A DNA stretch of 64,000 bases from Pilaira anomala (lineage: Eukaryota > Mucoromycota > Mucoromycetes > Mucorales > Mucoraceae): the NCBI GenBank assembly GCA_025716855.1, contig JAIXMQ010000039.1, positions 62,001-126,000 on the forward strand, written 5' to 3'. This document shows positions 25,171 through 36,907 of this stretch, one piece after another. The notes under the pieces were generated by a model that was not told where the DNA came from, ran no database searches, and worked only from the letters and a program-made list of their open reading frames with translations. Position numbers and translations under genes: made by a program. Positions within the stretch are counted from its first letter, which is position 1; each line of letters opens with the position of its first letter.

Positions 25171-26552
25171 CTGGTGCTGGTGCTAATGTTGGTATTGCTA
25201 AGGAATTCATTCGTTAAACTTGGTTCTGTGAATCCTTTTTGATGTCAAACAATTCACTCATGACTGGTCTTGGTTTATTGAAAGTCAAAGGTAAAAAAAA
25301 AAGGGGGAGGGGGGGGGGTATTTGTGTTGTTGTGTATATATGATGATGGCAAATGATATAATGGACATATTTCTTATCACCTTTTTGACCTATCATTTTT
25401 TTAGGATGTAATCTCAATTATCATTTTTTGCGGGTATCATTTTCTGTTATTGTTCATTTTCCCATCTTTGGTTCAATTTTATTCAGTTTTATTCTATGTC
25501 AGTCTTGGGATAAAACCTGAGGTATCAACCATTGACAGTGGACACTTGTTATGGCAACTGGTGGCGGGCTATACAGTTTCCGTTTTACGGTGGTGGACCA
25601 TTTGTGATTTTAAAAAGTAATCAATTTTGGGTGTACCCATTGGTAAGTGTTGTGTATTTTCGAGAAAAAAAAGGAAAAGGAAGATAATAGTAGTTACGCC
25701 AATTGTACGGACTCAATTTTCTGATCCGGCCTTATTCTTTGGCAGTCTTGGGATAAAACCTGGGACATAAACTATCAACAGTGGAAGATGGTTGTGTCAA
25801 TGAAAAAGGCTCGATCTTCTTGTGAGTCTCCCTTTTAAAAGGGTCTCTAATACATATTTACTTGGTACAACTTCCTTTTCTCTTTTTTTTATATATATAT
25901 TACCCTCTCTCATTCTTTTTTCATCATGGTTGATTGAACAAGTGTTATAGGTGTAGTTGTAGTCGTAGTTGTAGTTGTAGTTGTAGGTGTAGGTGTAGGT
26001 GTAGATGTAAATGTAGTTGTAGTCATTGTCGATATAATTACTGGTGTTGGTACAAAATTCATTCGTAAAGAGTAAGACTTGGTTCTGTGTATCTCCTTTG
26101 GTGACAAGTAGTTCATTCGCGGTAAGACCTGGTTCTATGTGTCACTTTTGGTGGACTCAAACTTGTTATGTGATCTCATTCTTTGGGGGTATCAAATATC
26201 GACAGTGTAAGACAGATACGTCAATGATAAGGACTCAATCATCTTATGTGATCTCCTTATTGTTAACCATACCCCCATTTTTTATTTTCATTTTTTATTT
26301 TCATTTTTTCACTTTTATTTTTATTTGTATTTATATTTATATTAATCTCCCTTTCTTTCTTTACTATGCTCGATTCAAGAGATGAACTTGAACACTGAGC
26401 TCTTAGTAAGGAAGTTTGGTGAACCAAAGGTGTGTTGATGAAGAACCTAATGCTGGTACTGGTGATAATGCTGGTGTTACTGTTGTTATTTTTAATATGT
26501 TTTAAAAGAAAGGAGGGCAAACCCTTGTTTTTTTTTCTCAATTTCTTTCTCT

Positions 26553-29500
26553 CTATATCGTTTTATTATTGTATGTATTTGACTGCGGTCTTCATTTACT
26601 GTAGTAGTATATTGAAACAATTGGCTTTACAAAAAGAAAACATGATTCATCTAAATATTTTGTTGTTTTCATCTGGTTTTTATTGAACAAACAAACTAAT
26701 TTTACATGTGTTGCAATAGTCGTAGAAAAACTGATCTCTTGAAGGGAAACCAAGGTTCTTTTTTTTAATAGCAACTTGCTTTTTTGCGGTTCGGCAAGCT
26801 GCTAAAGAGACATAACCTTGGAAATCCAATTCAAGTTTTTTAATGGTCTTGTACAGATCTGTAATTTTGTGAAGTCTTGGTCTGTTTTTGACTTCACAAA
26901 ATTGTATACAGGGTTCTCTTTTGTATAGACGCAATTAATAATACATTTATGCAATTTTTTTGTTTTCTTTTTCTAGCTTAACCATCTGTTATCGTGAACA
27001 TGACAGGGTCCCGAAATTGAATGATGTCTTCAGTTATTGACCTATCATCTTTAGAACGGGGAAACATGATTATGGCGTACTGGTTGAAAAAATTGAAGTA
27101 CTTGGATGAAAAAAAAGGGAAGGTGAAATGATCTAAAAGGCCACTTTATAAATATAATGACAATATCTTTTTTCAAGCATAAATATCTCGTAAAATTAGT
27201 CATTACGGGCTTGAAATGTAGCAAAAGGGAGTACGGGGAAATTTTTTTTGGGCAGAAAAAAAAAAAAAGAAAGTATAGGGAAAGGCTTTTTATAGGCGGA
27301 AATTGATGGACCGGAAATGTTTCTGGGGCAGAAAAATAAAAAACACGGTAAAAAGAAAGTTAAATTATCTAAGGCCGCATCATAAAATAATATACTTTTC
27401 TATTTTAATAATACACTGTTCTATTTAAAAGTAAAAATTTCTATTTAAATATCTTATTTTTAAATTGAGAGAGTTTCAGTTAAAGAGTATAAATTTAAAA
27501 ATGAATGAAAAGTACAGGGAGAAATGTTCTTGGGCAGAAAAAAAAAATAGTACGGTAAAAAGGATGTCTGAAAAAAAAAAGTAAAATTATCTACTAAGGC
27601 GACTTCGTAAAATATCTATTTAAATATCTTATTTTCAAAATGAGAAAGTTATGGACAAAGGGTACGCACTTAAAAGTTGAAAGAAGTACAGGGATATGAT
27701 GATCTAGCATAGTGAATAATATATACAGTAATGTCACATCCAGACCCTGGGGTTAAATATCAAATAAAATAGGAAGTGCATGAAATTATAATAATAATAA
27801 TAGAAGGATAAAGAGGCGGTTTCCCACACTAAACATTAAATGATAAAGACATTAATTTCTCACATTAAACTAATGAGAAGTATATAGATCTTAATAACGT
27901 GCTGATATCTTCTATTAGGATTTCACATCAATAATAACTCGTTAACTAGTCTGTAAAATAAAGAAATATACATACCCTCTCAAATAACAGAATATATACA
28001 AAATCCCTCTACCCTTTTTACTCTAATAAAAATATTGTAAACAGCCTCAAACTATTTCATTAGTTTTTATCTTTTATTTCTATCAATTTATTCTATATCA
28101 CAACATGACGAGAACTATTTTTTATCATACGACCTGATCAATCTTTTTTTTAGATTGATATTATGTTTTCTCAGTTTCTGGATAGAATTGATAGTTCGTT
28201 GTTGGAATAATCTTTATTCCTACAGTTTTATTATTTTTATTTTTTGTTTACAGGCTACATATAATATTACTACTTAATATTGATAGATAAGTAATGTATG
28301 TATTTCTGCTAGTAACAGCCGTTCTTATCCCAACACAAGATAGCTAAGCTTGTATCGAGACTGCTACCAGTAAATATCTCTTATTTTCTATTAATATGAA
28401 TCGAATACATATTTATTTTATTTTATTTTGTTTTGTTTTGTTTTGTTTTATTCTCAATATTATTTTATTATTTGATCTAGGTTAGAAAACCATTGATCTT
28501 ATTTGAGTCAATTTATATATGCATTTGAATACAGAATATTTTCTTTGGTTCAAGATACTGATAATAATATAAGTACAATGTTAAACACGTATATTATTAT
28601 GAAGAAATTTCAGGTTTTTATTATGATGTTTAGTTTATAACCCTGATCTACTACTTATATATTAATAAGTAGAAATAACACAAATACGACAGGTGCAAGT
28701 CTTTTTCTTGAATACCTTAATAATGTCGGTCTATTATTATTATCGCACTAAAGTTGAAATTGTATTTATGGAATACCTACCTTCCAATGCTACTTTTAAT
28801 ACATATTATGCGAAATATCTGCTTGATTTAGGTGCAGGCGTACACTTGACTACACGTTTTGGGTATAATTAAAAGTGCTCCATATTTCTCAAGAACAATA
28901 AATATTGGGTCTTAAGACATATCACAATTATTATTTACAATAAAAAAATCTTTTTTCTTCGTACTTTCTCCGTTTATTTTTTTGTTGAGGTTGGTTTTCA
29001 TGTCTTATCGATAGTGGCAACTTTTTTTTTAAAACCAAAAGCAACGAATGTTTTCAAATTGTGCTGCTGTGCTATAAAGACCAGTACATTTTACAGTGAT
29101 ACTATTCTTTGGGACATATTTTAAACAGAAGTTTCAAAAAGCTTAAAAAAAAAAAAGGATGATTGAGTTCAAAATACAAAATGACTTATTCTTGTCAAGA
29201 GGTGTATTCATGAATATTACAAAGAAAAACTAGATAAAAAGCAGTATAGATATACACTGTTACTTTATACTATCTTGAAATAAATTCTATTTCTAATTAA
29301 TATAACGTCATATTATTATATAGTTTTATTTAATATATATATATATATATGTATAGAAGTAAAAGAGAAGATGAAAGCAACTAAAATAAATAAAAAAAAA
29401 AGGAAAGAGAGAACTGACATCGACGATATAATATCTACGTCAAGATTACGTTTATTTATTTTTTTAGCCTCAAAGCTCAATTCAGGTTGTTATCGAAGGA

Positions 29501-29593
29501 GCTGACAGGGTTTTAAGGCTATCATTTATACAAGTACACATAAAAATTCACAAAATTTATAACAGAATGACACGGAGCAAACACATCAGGAGA
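26553..29593. other. Gene-poor region outside the right arm
   Basis: No convincing gene. At 26,680-26,934 a minus-strand frame of 84 codons has a balanced composition (LYKREPCIQFCEVKNRPRL) and could be a gene fragment. A 49-codon ATG frame lies at 28,723-28,872 (plus) and contains KYLLDLGAGVHL; I cannot support either as a gene. There are TTTTG repeats near 28,425-28,448, an AT repeat near 29,336-29,350, and the repeat block at 27,060-27,700. Confidence 0.5.
27060..27700. repeat. Diverged direct repeats, about 0.2-0.3 kb each
   Basis: The order GTACRGGGA..., GGGCAGAAAA..., then TAAGGC(C/G)...CGTAAAATA recurs about three times (near 27,230-27,400, 27,510-27,610 and, in part, 27,690). GGGCAGAAAA occurs at about 27,250, 27,327 and 27,531. 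The copies are strongly diverged. Function unknown. Confidence 0.5.
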
Positions 29594-29880
29594 TTACTTT
29601 AAATTAGTTCTTAAACCTTCAGGGAAATAAGGGATGTCCAACGTAGCTTCACGCGTTCTGACATGATTATAATCTGTAACCAAAGTGAGCCATTCAAAGT
29701 AAACTTGATGACTATGAGCCAAAACAACAAACATAAATATGGGATGGGTTGATAGCTGAACTGCTCTTCCTTATTGCATTACGATAATTTTTTTATGGTT
29801 TTGTCACTTGGTGTAACTGTTTCTGAATAAAACTCGACCACTGGAGTTCTAGTGTAATTGTGTTGGTATTCTGAAAGTAA
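29594..29880 (-). pseudogene. Gene fragment with frame breaks, unknown family
   Basis: Read on the minus strand, a stretch from about 29,880 encodes LLSEYQHNYTRTPVVEFYS and more. After a stop the coding signal continues in another frame through VYFEWLTLVTDYNHVRTRE to PEGLRTNLK and a TAA at 29,594-29,596. The composition is clearly protein-like but the frame is broken near 29,780. I do not recognise it. It could also be two exons of a gene whose intron I could not place. Confidence 0.35.
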
Positions 29881-30780
29881 CTTGCAAAGATTAAGAATAA
29901 AAAATATGAAAAATACGAATCTAAGAGAAATGAAGGAGGATAAAGATTGTATCGTACTGCAAAGGTAATTATTATTTACTTATATATGATTTACGTATCT
30001 TATTCAACTTTATTGCTTATCTGCTTATAGTTTTACACAAACATGTCAAACATTATCCTATTCCGAATTTATCAAATTATCACATTATTCTTTTAGTTTA
30101 AAAAGACTTAATCCTACTATGAAATAAACCGTATTAAATTTTATCTAGAGATATCTTCTATCTTTTTGAATATAGATCTGGCTCAAATAGACGCAAAGTA
30201 GGTTTTACAGTCGCCTAGTAGGTTCTTGTGTTGTATTTAGTAATTAATTATTTAATGTAGTCTGTTCTCTTTTGTATCATTTAAGTATATATAAAACTTC
30301 CTCAATTACCGCTACTGTTCAACTTCTTGAAATTAACGTGGGTAAAACTATCAGTAAACTCAATCATCATAATACCAGTAACAGTCTTATCTTCAGTTTT
30401 ACTTAAAGTGCCATCCCATTTATGTCTTTTTGTGTCGTTCTGTTCTACTTCAATCCTAGATAAAATTTCATTGGAAATTATAAGCTAAAGCTCTATTTTT
30501 TTCCTTTTTTTTTTACGAACATCATGTTGTTAATGAGAAAGGTAAAAGGATGATGAAAAAAATCTTACTGCTAAAAGATGATTTTGCAGAAATTCAAAAA
30601 AAAAGATATGTGAAAAAGTCAAAGCACGTTATCTTGAACAATTTAAAAGCTATTTAAAAGTGGATAGTAGGTTCTGCTGCAGAAAAAGAGGCTTTTTCTA
30701 TTGGCTTTATTTGTATTAGTTTTGTAGTTGAGCTGAAAACATGATAACCATTAACCAAGTCTAAAATTTCTTGAATAGCA

Positions 30781-31402
30781 TTAGAAAGTATAGTAGAACA
30801 GGAGTTGAAAAGTAGTAACAGTTGTGAAATTGGTGTTATAAGCTTGTGCATTGAAATTCATAGCTGGTCCTGTTAGAAGAAAAACATAAGTTCTTTTTGG
30901 ATTTGAGGGAAAATGAGGAGCTATATTTTGCTCTACAGTAATAACTAATTCAGTAGCTAAAGCTACAGCTTCTGATACTTTGATAGATGCTTGTACAGCA
31001 GTGAGAACAGATTTTGTATCTTGTAAGAGAATTAAAGAAATACTTGATATTTTTTCAGAGGCCTCAACAATTTCTTGTGCCGCAATTTCAGTACACCTTA
31101 CTCGATATTCCTCATGCTCTTCAAGTATTTTACGATACAGTGGTATTAATAGGCATGGTTATTCGAAAACCTTTGCTTTAGTTAATAGCTCTTGTGGGAT
31201 CAAGTCTTGAGACAGGAGGGCACTGACTTCATTTATAAAAATTGGATACCGAGTAACTGATATCACTTCATTTTTCATATTTCGATCCCCAATTTCATCA
31301 AACACGCTCAGATTAGGTGATTCAGTAAATGTTATTAAAGAAAACAAGTACTCTACATTTTTTCTTATTGAACATTTTTTATGGAAGGAAATTGGGTAAG
31401 TA
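30781..31402 (-). pseudogene. Unknown gene, single in-frame stop
   Basis: The minus strand is open for about 205 codons from roughly 31,402 to the TAA at 30,781-30,783, except for one in-frame TAA at about 31,159-31,161. Upstream of that stop it reads VISVTRYPIFINEVSALL. Downstream it reads EIAAQEIVEASEKISSISL and SIKVSEAVALATELVITVE, which looks helical. No family recognised. It may be a recently inactivated gene or an assembly error at one base. It sits in the repeat-rich part of the window, next to the third copy of the palindrome-arm end. Confidence 0.4.
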
Positions 31403-31539
31403 TTTAAAAAAATAAATACTGGATTAATTTATTTTGAAAAGATTTCGACAAAGTAGTTATTATAGGTTGTTTCTAGTTTATGTATGGGGTGGGTGAAAGG
31501 TGGTTTCATGCTATAAATATACAGTTTCATTTTGCACGC

Positions 31540-32312
31540 AGATTAAACTGCACGAACCGCTCATGAACAATGCAAGACCTACTACAAACGCAGAATACGC
31601 TCGCCAGAAAACAGAATCATTAAAAATCGATCATTACTTTAAAAGCCACTGGCATTACGAACATAGATTAACAATATCCAACAAAAGAGCAAATCATATT
31701 ACTAATAAAGCTTATAATAATACCTGCTATCATCCCTTCAACATTCGTTTGGTAAACGTGTCATTACATATAAATTAAACTGTACGGATGACGCGCGAGA
31801 AGGAGACAGCTAACTTGTAGTAGCAACTCAAAGTCAGTTTAAAAACAAAACAAAAAAGTTTATCGACATTCTTTTTCAATATATAAACAGCAGCTATAAC
31901 ACCTACTTGAACCCCAATACCAATTAGTTTTTGTTTAAGTTTCATGTCTTCAACTGCAACCTCAAATGTCAAAATCATTCTCCATAATACTATAGTTCCA
32001 AGAGAGGAAACGCCTACCTTTAATAAAGAATGAAATTAAATATACTAAAGAGAGAGAAAAGCAAGGGTTTACCCTCCTTAGCATATTAAAAACAACAACA
32101 GTAGCACTAGCATTATCATCAGTACCAGCATAATTATTACTAGTACTAGCATTAACTTTTTCACCGACATACCTTTGTTCACCAAACTTTCTTACTAAGA
32201 GCTCAGTATTCAAGCTTATCTCTTGAATCGAGCATAGTAAAGAAGAAAAGGGAGATTAATATAAGTATAAATACCAATAAAAATAAAAATAAAAATAAAA
32301 AAGGTATGGTTA
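31540..32312 (+). repeat. Diverged third copy of the left-arm outer end
   Basis: Similar in the same orientation to about 12,050-12,860. Shared blocks include CAACCTCAAATGTCA, ATATTAAAAACAACAACAGTA, CTTACTAAGAGCTCAGT and GAATCGAGCATAGTAAAGAA. The order is conserved and the similarity covers both sides of the arm's outer boundary at 12,446. On the minus strand it keeps a longer frame (31,962-32,213) with TELLVRKFGEQRY, the counterpart of the minisatellite-bearing frame of the left arm, followed by an overlapping frame starting MILTFEVAVEDMKLKQK. This copy appears older and less decayed in its coding part. Confidence 0.85.
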
Positions 32313-32548
32313 ACTTAATTCATATATTTTTTCCCTCGAAAAAATTAGACAGACAGTGGAAGGTACCTCCCCTCCAGATGGAGTATGTAAGCCATGTGCA
32401 TAACTACACTGTTTATCAGTATTGATGACCAGGGTAAAAAATTAGATTTGTATCGATTCAATTTTATTGAAAAAAAAAAAAAATATGTAATGGAATAATA
32501 AAGTTGAAAAAAAAATGAAAAAAAAATTTCACATATTACTCTTTCTTT

Positions 32549-34009
32549 TTATGGCGAGTTGTTAGTGCTGTCAATATAACGTTCATCGGTGCAGCCAACA
32601 CCAGTATCATTTAAAAAATTAAGGACATTTTCCAAGGTTGATTCGATTAAATTCTTCATGAGCAACATACTATTAAAAAAGATGGGAAGTTGGGAGCGGA
32701 ACAAGGCAGGAGAAGTGGGATAATCAAATCGTAATTCTTCTTTGAATACATACAACTTTGGGAAAATCATTTGAAGGCTATATATAAAGAATTGCTTTTG
32801 ATATACTTGAACCCCATATAGTTTGACCTTTGTAATGTTAAAGCCAGCGAAAACGTTACCTTTGTAAATTATGTTGAGCATCAATTTCAGATTTTTAGCC
32901 AGTTTCTTTCTATCTTTAACATAATGGGTATTGCTAACAACGGACCAGGGACCAGAAACTTCAACTTCAGAAAGCATCGCTATTATACTTTCATCATCAA
33001 GTATGGAAAACAACCCGTCAACCTTCGTGGAACCAACGAATGACTCTCCCCATGCTTTCTTAATATTTTCGTTTTGCTTCAAGAGCGCTTTAAAAAGTAG
33101 TGCAACAAAACGGAATTTGTAATCATCTTCTGTCTGTCTGTAATTTGTAAAAAGATTAGTGTGCTCGTCATATCGTTGATTCAAGCTGTTAAAATATTGT
33201 TAGCATCAGTAACTTGCCCGTTTGTTTTTAGTTTTTATTGTCACTTACTAAATTTTAATCATTTTCTTAATAGAATATGACATGGTATGCACCTCATCAT
33301 TATAAATTCTTTTCAAACTTTGGAAGGAATTACAGTTACTTGAATTCAAATCAAAATTATCTGTGTGAGCAGATAAAGTGTAAATTTTACAATCATTATT
33401 TGCGATAAATCCAAGTCTTGTTTAGCAATGGGTGAGTTCTTTAAGTCAAGATCAATGATGTTATAGTAAAGTAATTGTTGTTTATGTATTTTACGTTCAT
33501 ATATTTGATCAACTTTCCAAGCTTTAATGAAATTATTTAGTCGAGAACTTACATCAACATGTCCTATATTTATTTAATTCAGTTATTCACAGCTACAAGG
33601 ACGAGGGCCTCGACTTTTTACCTTCTTCCCCTTGGCTTGTATTTGCGGTCTTCAAAAGCCTCTGCAAGAATTCTTCATTTTCACTACCGTCTACAGCGTA
33701 AACTCTCTTTCCATTTTCATTTATATAGTTGCTATAGTTTACGTTGCTGTTGTCGTTCATATGAAAAGTATTGTGATTATGAATATTTTCTGGAGTTTGA
33801 CAAGTGCTTTCTACGGGTGGAAGTTTATTTAAAAGAAACTCTGCTTTTTTCTTTATTAAGGGCTTCCTATTAATATCATCTACGACTTCCTTCAAGTGTT
33901 TTTCCATATTTCTATAGGCTTCATTTTTGTCTTCATAATTATCTATGTAGTACTTCAAAGCAATCTCGTAGGTCCATTCATTCCATTTTGTGCTGGTAAA
34001 ATACGACAT
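32549..34009 (-). pseudogene. Lineage-specific protein, PD-(D/E)XK-like pattern, one frame break
   Basis: Three exons: 34009-33622, 33563-33249 and 33185-32549. The last intron has a GTAAGT donor, a TGCTAAC branch site and AACAG. Exon 2 is 315 nt, but the phases on both sides need 316. The coding signal changes frame at about 33,411-33,417, between SPIAKQD and LGFIANNDCKIYTLS. The C-terminal half is a clear paralogue of the 56,880-58,479 gene. Shared positions are an E-containing helix (YRQTEDDYKFRFVAL), GESF, then KVDGL, EVSGPW and DRKKLAKNLK, and near the end KVKLYGVQVY and FIYSLQM. D of KVDG and E of EVSG are the candidate nuclease-like acidic pair; the usual Lys is Ser. Either a pseudogene by one-base loss or a sequencing error. 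Function unknown. Confidence 0.7.
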
Positions 34010-34795
34010 ACTTGGAAAAATCTTTCATTAGTTCGCGATGTAGGATAAAGAGAGCGATATTTTTTTTTTATTTTTTTTCGTAGATGCGTTTTTAACGCGT
34101 TTAAAATGTAGGACTGCTAAAAAAAAGGTGACGTAATATGTACACTTTTTGGCTGTTGCACGCTGTATTAAATAGCCTGAGATCTGCTAATAAAAAAAGG
34201 GGAATACTTGATACACGGTCGATTTACACGGTCATTTAAAGTCTTTTTTTTTTAAATTACATAAGGATTCTAGGCGTCTTCATTAATCGTTAAGTGTTTC
34301 ATGTATATAAGGAAAATTTTTGGCGCCTTCATCATTCGCTAATTTATAGTTATTTATAATTTATTCACACATTGTTGAGTGATTTATCAATGCTTATTTG
34401 TGGTCAACAAAAATAGAAAAGAAATAGTTTATGAACTTGACTTTTTGTGAGTAGTGCAGAACTACATACTGATATCGTGTGGTTTGATAGAATTAAAATT
34501 ATCCATCATTTATTAGTCCAATAAAAATAATAAAAATGATAGCATCAATCGGTAAAAAGTATTTGTTTTAAATAGAGTGGATACTGTATATCGAAAACCT
34601 AGAAAAAGATAATGATACGAACGATGATACTGCTTCGGCTCAATATGCAGTTGCTACTTTCGGTTCATAGTTACAAACTCTCATCTTTACTGATAGACTT
34701 TTTGTTGCTTTTATTATGTAAGTCTATCCCAAAATTACTTTTATAAACAATTTTAACAGACATTTTACAAAAACAACTAACAGAAAAAAAGTCCA
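34010..34795. other. Intergenic, upstream of the broken family member
   Basis: AT-rich sequence that must hold the promoter of the minus-strand gene starting at 34,009. A T-run is at 34,060-34,078 and another at 34,243-34,252. I see no gene. Confidence 0.5.
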
Positions 34796-34999
34796 TTAAT
34801 TTGGGATAATCGCTGCAATTTCGTTGACCGTCGTTGGTAGATTTTGAGTTCTTTTATCTTTACCAACAATTAATTCCATTATGCCGAGAATAGTTTCAGA
34901 GATATTTTGATCACATACAGAAATACTGACTCCTCTGAGGATCATACCGGGCTTTTCAAAAGAATCAATGAAACACATGCAGCTTACATGCCTCTTCAT
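34796..34999 (-). CDS. Small unknown ORF, possibly a last-exon remnant
   Basis: A 67-codon frame starting with ATG on the minus strand. It has a protein-like composition (GVSISVCDQNISETILGIM and TTVNEIAAIIPN near the end) rather than the low-complexity look of the neighbouring frames. No signal peptide or domain recognised. No partner exon could be assigned upstream, so it may be the 3' exon of a decayed gene. Confidence 0.25.
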   Translation of the reverse strand: MKRHVSCMCFIDSFEKPGMILRGVSISVCDQNISETILGIMELIVGKDKRTQNLPTTVNEIAAIIPN

Positions 35000-35775
35000 A
35001 TTGTTTTATCATCCCTGCTGGTGATTATGGTTAGAATTGGGGTATGAGGCTTGCTAATTCGGATAAAAGACTTACGCAAAGAGAGTTTTATCATTTTCGA
35101 TTGCATGTTAGAGAAAATGAGTCTAAAAACATATTCCTTTCTAGACGCTTAAGGTCAATATATAATTTTTTTTGGTATTTCAATATATATATATATATAT
35201 ATATATATAACAATTTACTGGCATGAATGTAATATTAGATACAGAACGCATCAGCAAGGCACTGTACACCAACAACCCTACCAGTAGTGGTCTACATTTC
35301 ACATTGACTTTCAAATGGCCTCATTCAATACAAGGCTCTTTTTTTTTTACGTTTTTCTTATAAATAAATAAATTTTAAATTCTTATATCACCAAAAAAAA
35401 AACATGGCATATCTAATAAACATTATTAAAAAGCAATTGTAAAAGGAAATATTTAATTAGCAATAAAAAAGAGCACTCGATTAGCATTGAAAAAAACACC
35501 CGTTAAGCATGCTCACCACCCGCGCCCGTTTAGGGCGACGACGGCCGTAAGTCGGCTAGTTCCATTTATTTAATCTGAGAGGCTTTCAATAAAGAATTCT
35601 GATTGGCCCTGAATGAGGAACGTCTGCTTCACGGAGTTCAATAAGCCTGTAAAAAATGGTGACGCGGCTCCATTTTTTTTTTTTTTTCTAGAGGTGGGTT
35701 ATTTTCATTCTTGATCCCAAGATGCTATCGATGCTTCCTGTGGTTTGACCAAAGAAAAAGATTTTTATACATGCT
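35000..35775. other. Intergenic with AT microsatellite and GC-rich hairpin
   Basis: An AT repeat lies at about 35,184-35,209. A short GC-rich island at about 35,517-35,560 contains the perfect hairpin CGCCC-GTTTA-GGGCG and the segment GACGACGGCC. No gene. The function of the island is unknown. Confidence 0.5.
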
Positions 35776-36907
35776 AACAAACTAGACTTTTTACGTTCAG
35801 GTTATTTAACTTGGATTTTATTTGGTATATTTGAATGACATCTTCTTTGTGCGATATCTAGTACAGTTTTGGTCCATGCTGAGCAACTCAGATGTTGAAT
35901 ACTCAAAAGAGCCATCTGGGGCACAGTGATGTAGCTGGCTCCCTTCCTAGGCCAATGGTTGCAACAAGTGCCTACCGGGATGAAGATATCTTCAAGACTC
36001 TCTTCACACCATTTAGTAAGATAGCTGCACATTTGAAGGATACAAGGATATCTAGTACAGTTTTGGTCCATGCTGAGCAACTCAGATGTTGAATACTCAA
36101 AAGAGCCATCTGGGGCACAGTGATGTAGCTGGCTCCCTTCCCAGGCCAATGGTTGCAACAAGTGCCTACCGGGATGAAGGTATCTTTATGGCTTTCCTCA
36201 TATCATTTAATTGGATAGCTTCTTGTATGGAGAAATCTTGTTGTTTATTGTACTTGATATAATACAAGTTGAGTTTCTTGAAGATTACTGTAGATAGGTT
36301 TGTACGCTCTGAAAATAGAAATGGAAGATTGTCCTGTCGATGCCTTTGATATGGTATGCCCAAATAGACAAATAAAGAGTTTTACATTTACTAACAAATT
36401 AGACTTTTCACGTTCAGGTTATTTAACTTGGATTTTATTTGGTATATTTGAATGACACCTTCTTTGTGCGATATCTAGTACAGTTTTGGTCCATGCTGAG
36501 CAACTCAGATGTTGAATACTCAAAAGAGCCATCTGGGGCACAGTGATGTAGCTGGCTCCCTTCCTAGGCCAATGGTTGCAACAAGTGCCTACCGGGATGA
36601 AGATATCTTCAAGACTCTCTTCACACCATTTAGTAAGATAGCTGCACATTTGAAGGATACAAGGATATCTAGTACAGTTTTGGTCCATGCTGAGCAACTC
36701 AGATGTTGAATACTCAAAAGAGCCATCTGGGGCACAGTGATGTAGCTGGCTCCCTTCCCAGGCCAATGGTTGCAACAAGTGCCTGCTGGGATGAAGGTAT
36801 CTTTATGGCTTTCCTCATATCATTTAATTGGATAGCTTCTTGTATGGAGAAATCTTGTTGTTTATTGCACTTGATATAATACAAGTTGAGTTTCTTGAAG
36901 ATTACAA
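35776..36907. repeat. 617-bp tandem duplication with nested 194-bp repeat
   Basis: The segment 35,776-36,290 recurs at 36,391-36,907 (period 617) with only a few differences. Inside each copy a unit beginning GATATCTAGTACAG (35,853 and 36,047) is itself duplicated with a 194-bp period. Each long copy therefore carries the same 119-codon minus-strand frame, read through the 194-bp unit in two different frames because 194 is not a multiple of three. That makes the frame an artefact of the duplication, not evidence of a protein. A perfect palindrome GAAGATATCTTC is present in the unit. Confidence 0.9.

Larger units (their letters stand above)
20758..26552 (-). repeat. Right arm of the giant inverted repeat
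   Basis: Reverse-complement partner of 12,446-18,146. The inner end begins at AATATGTGAGAG (20,758) and the outer end closes at CTCAATTTCTTTCT (about 26,552). Differences from the left arm: the block corresponding to 15,806-16,158 is missing, the 15/27-bp minisatellite at 24,780-25,170 is expanded, and the 18-bp minisatellite is not. A recurrent phrase, CTTGGTTCTGTG, occurs near 24,187, 25,218 and 26,080 and marks internal sub-repeats of roughly 0.9-1.0 kb. No intact gene is seen. Confidence 0.95.

Noticed and set aside
24496..25242. 248-codon Leu/Val-rich frame and a 202-codon Thr/Pro-rich frame on the opposite strand
   Set aside because: Both arise because the minisatellite units are multiples of three. 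The Leu/Val frame has no recognisable domain and its left-arm counterpart is not open.
35802..36778. Two identical 119-codon frames as a tandem gene pair
   Set aside because: Each passes through the same 194-bp DNA repeat in two different frames, which no conserved protein would do. A third reading gives equally long opposite-strand frames.
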